A stretch of 64,000 nucleotides of DNA, taken from positions 25,155,166 through 25,219,165 of the forward strand of contig NC_092579.1 in the NCBI RefSeq assembly GCF_037975245.1, in the 5' to 3' direction. Origin of the DNA: Apostichopus japonicus. Taxonomy: Eukaryota; Echinodermata; Holothuroidea; Aspidochirotida; Stichopodidae. Below the pieces are notes generated by a model, which had not been told where the DNA came from, ran no database searches, and saw nothing but the letters and a program-made list of their open reading frames with translations. Both the position numbers and the translations under genes were made by a program. Of the stretch, positions 63,613 to 64,000 are shown piece by piece. Position 1 is the first letter of the stretch, and the number at the start of each line of letters is the position of its first letter.

Positions 63613-64000
63613 GGTGGCATACTCCTATTAGAGTCTTTATCCATCCGCTCGATTGTTCTCCTTCAGGAAAAGTGCCAAAAAGCAGCAGGAGAACATCTTT
63701 TGTGACCTGTTATCAATCATGATCTAGTTCTTTGTGGCTTGCATGTTGAAGAGCATGAATGGATGTACACGTGGTGAGTAAATTAGGTCAACTGAGGCAA
63801 TTTTAGACCCCTTTAGGCCTCCCAGGAGCAGCGTAGGAAATTTCTTTAACCACTGAGTGAAGAGGTTTGTTTACAAGTGACGAAAACTTCCGGCTCGGAT
63901 AGCAAAAAAATTCACGTTGATGGTACGGGAAATTGATGGTTCCATGAAAGGCCAACTTGTCAGCTATTCGGTGATGGTAGCGTTTAGCTAGTGAAAACTT
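63613..64000. other. Right flank, nothing recognised
   Basis: Similarity to the left arm stops after GAAAGTAGTTAA (63612). The remaining sequence matches neither the left flank nor any repeat in the window, and has no substantial open frame. No duplicated target site relative to the left end could be picked out. Confidence 0.5.

Overview
The window is eukaryotic, most likely from a marine invertebrate animal. It is AT-rich and gene-poor, carries two animal-type non-LTR retrotransposon fragments, and is dominated by satellite DNA. The species cannot be fixed from sequence alone. No convincing host protein-coding gene, tRNA, rRNA or CRISPR array was seen.

Layout. Positions 1-3892 are unannotated AT-rich flank. 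At 3893-5180 a ~215-227 bp unit is repeated three times, and its second copy is interrupted by a short antisense LINE fragment (4141-4818). From about 5765 to 63612 almost everything belongs to one giant inverted repeat of ~57.8 kb. The left arm (5765-16897) and right arm (48388-63612) are reverse complements at roughly 85-90 % by eye. Each arm has, from outside in: a core with three ~64-bp direct repeats that each hold TTACGTAA; alternating ~900-bp blocks and arrays of a 128-bp repeat; and a short exon-like segment with splice-like edges next to the centre. The centre (16960-48330) is a 99-bp satellite. About 25.5 kb of it reads in + orientation, then polarity flips at a near-perfect palindrome (42381-42488), and ~5.9 kb reads in - orientation.

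Hierarchical repetition. The satellite has higher-order structure: a 7346-bp tandem duplication (19697-27042 and 27043-34388), a partial third copy carrying about three extra monomers, and nested ~1141 bp and ~2.8 kb duplications. The right arm is built from ~2626-bp dimeric units (three full copies and one chimeric partial), nearly identical to each other. The last array of the right arm was later hit by a 5'-truncated LINE (58325-60191) that still carries an uninterrupted reverse transcriptase frame.

Interpretation. The architecture resembles a fold-back (long-TIR) DNA transposon whose arms and centre have expanded into tandem repeats, as reported for Drosophila Galileo and Tetris, but very large and with no transposase in view. 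A chromosomal inverted duplication around a satellite is the main alternative. Only the LINE reverse transcriptase frame is a supportable protein-coding sequence; other open frames are by-products of repeat lengths divisible by three or are decayed.
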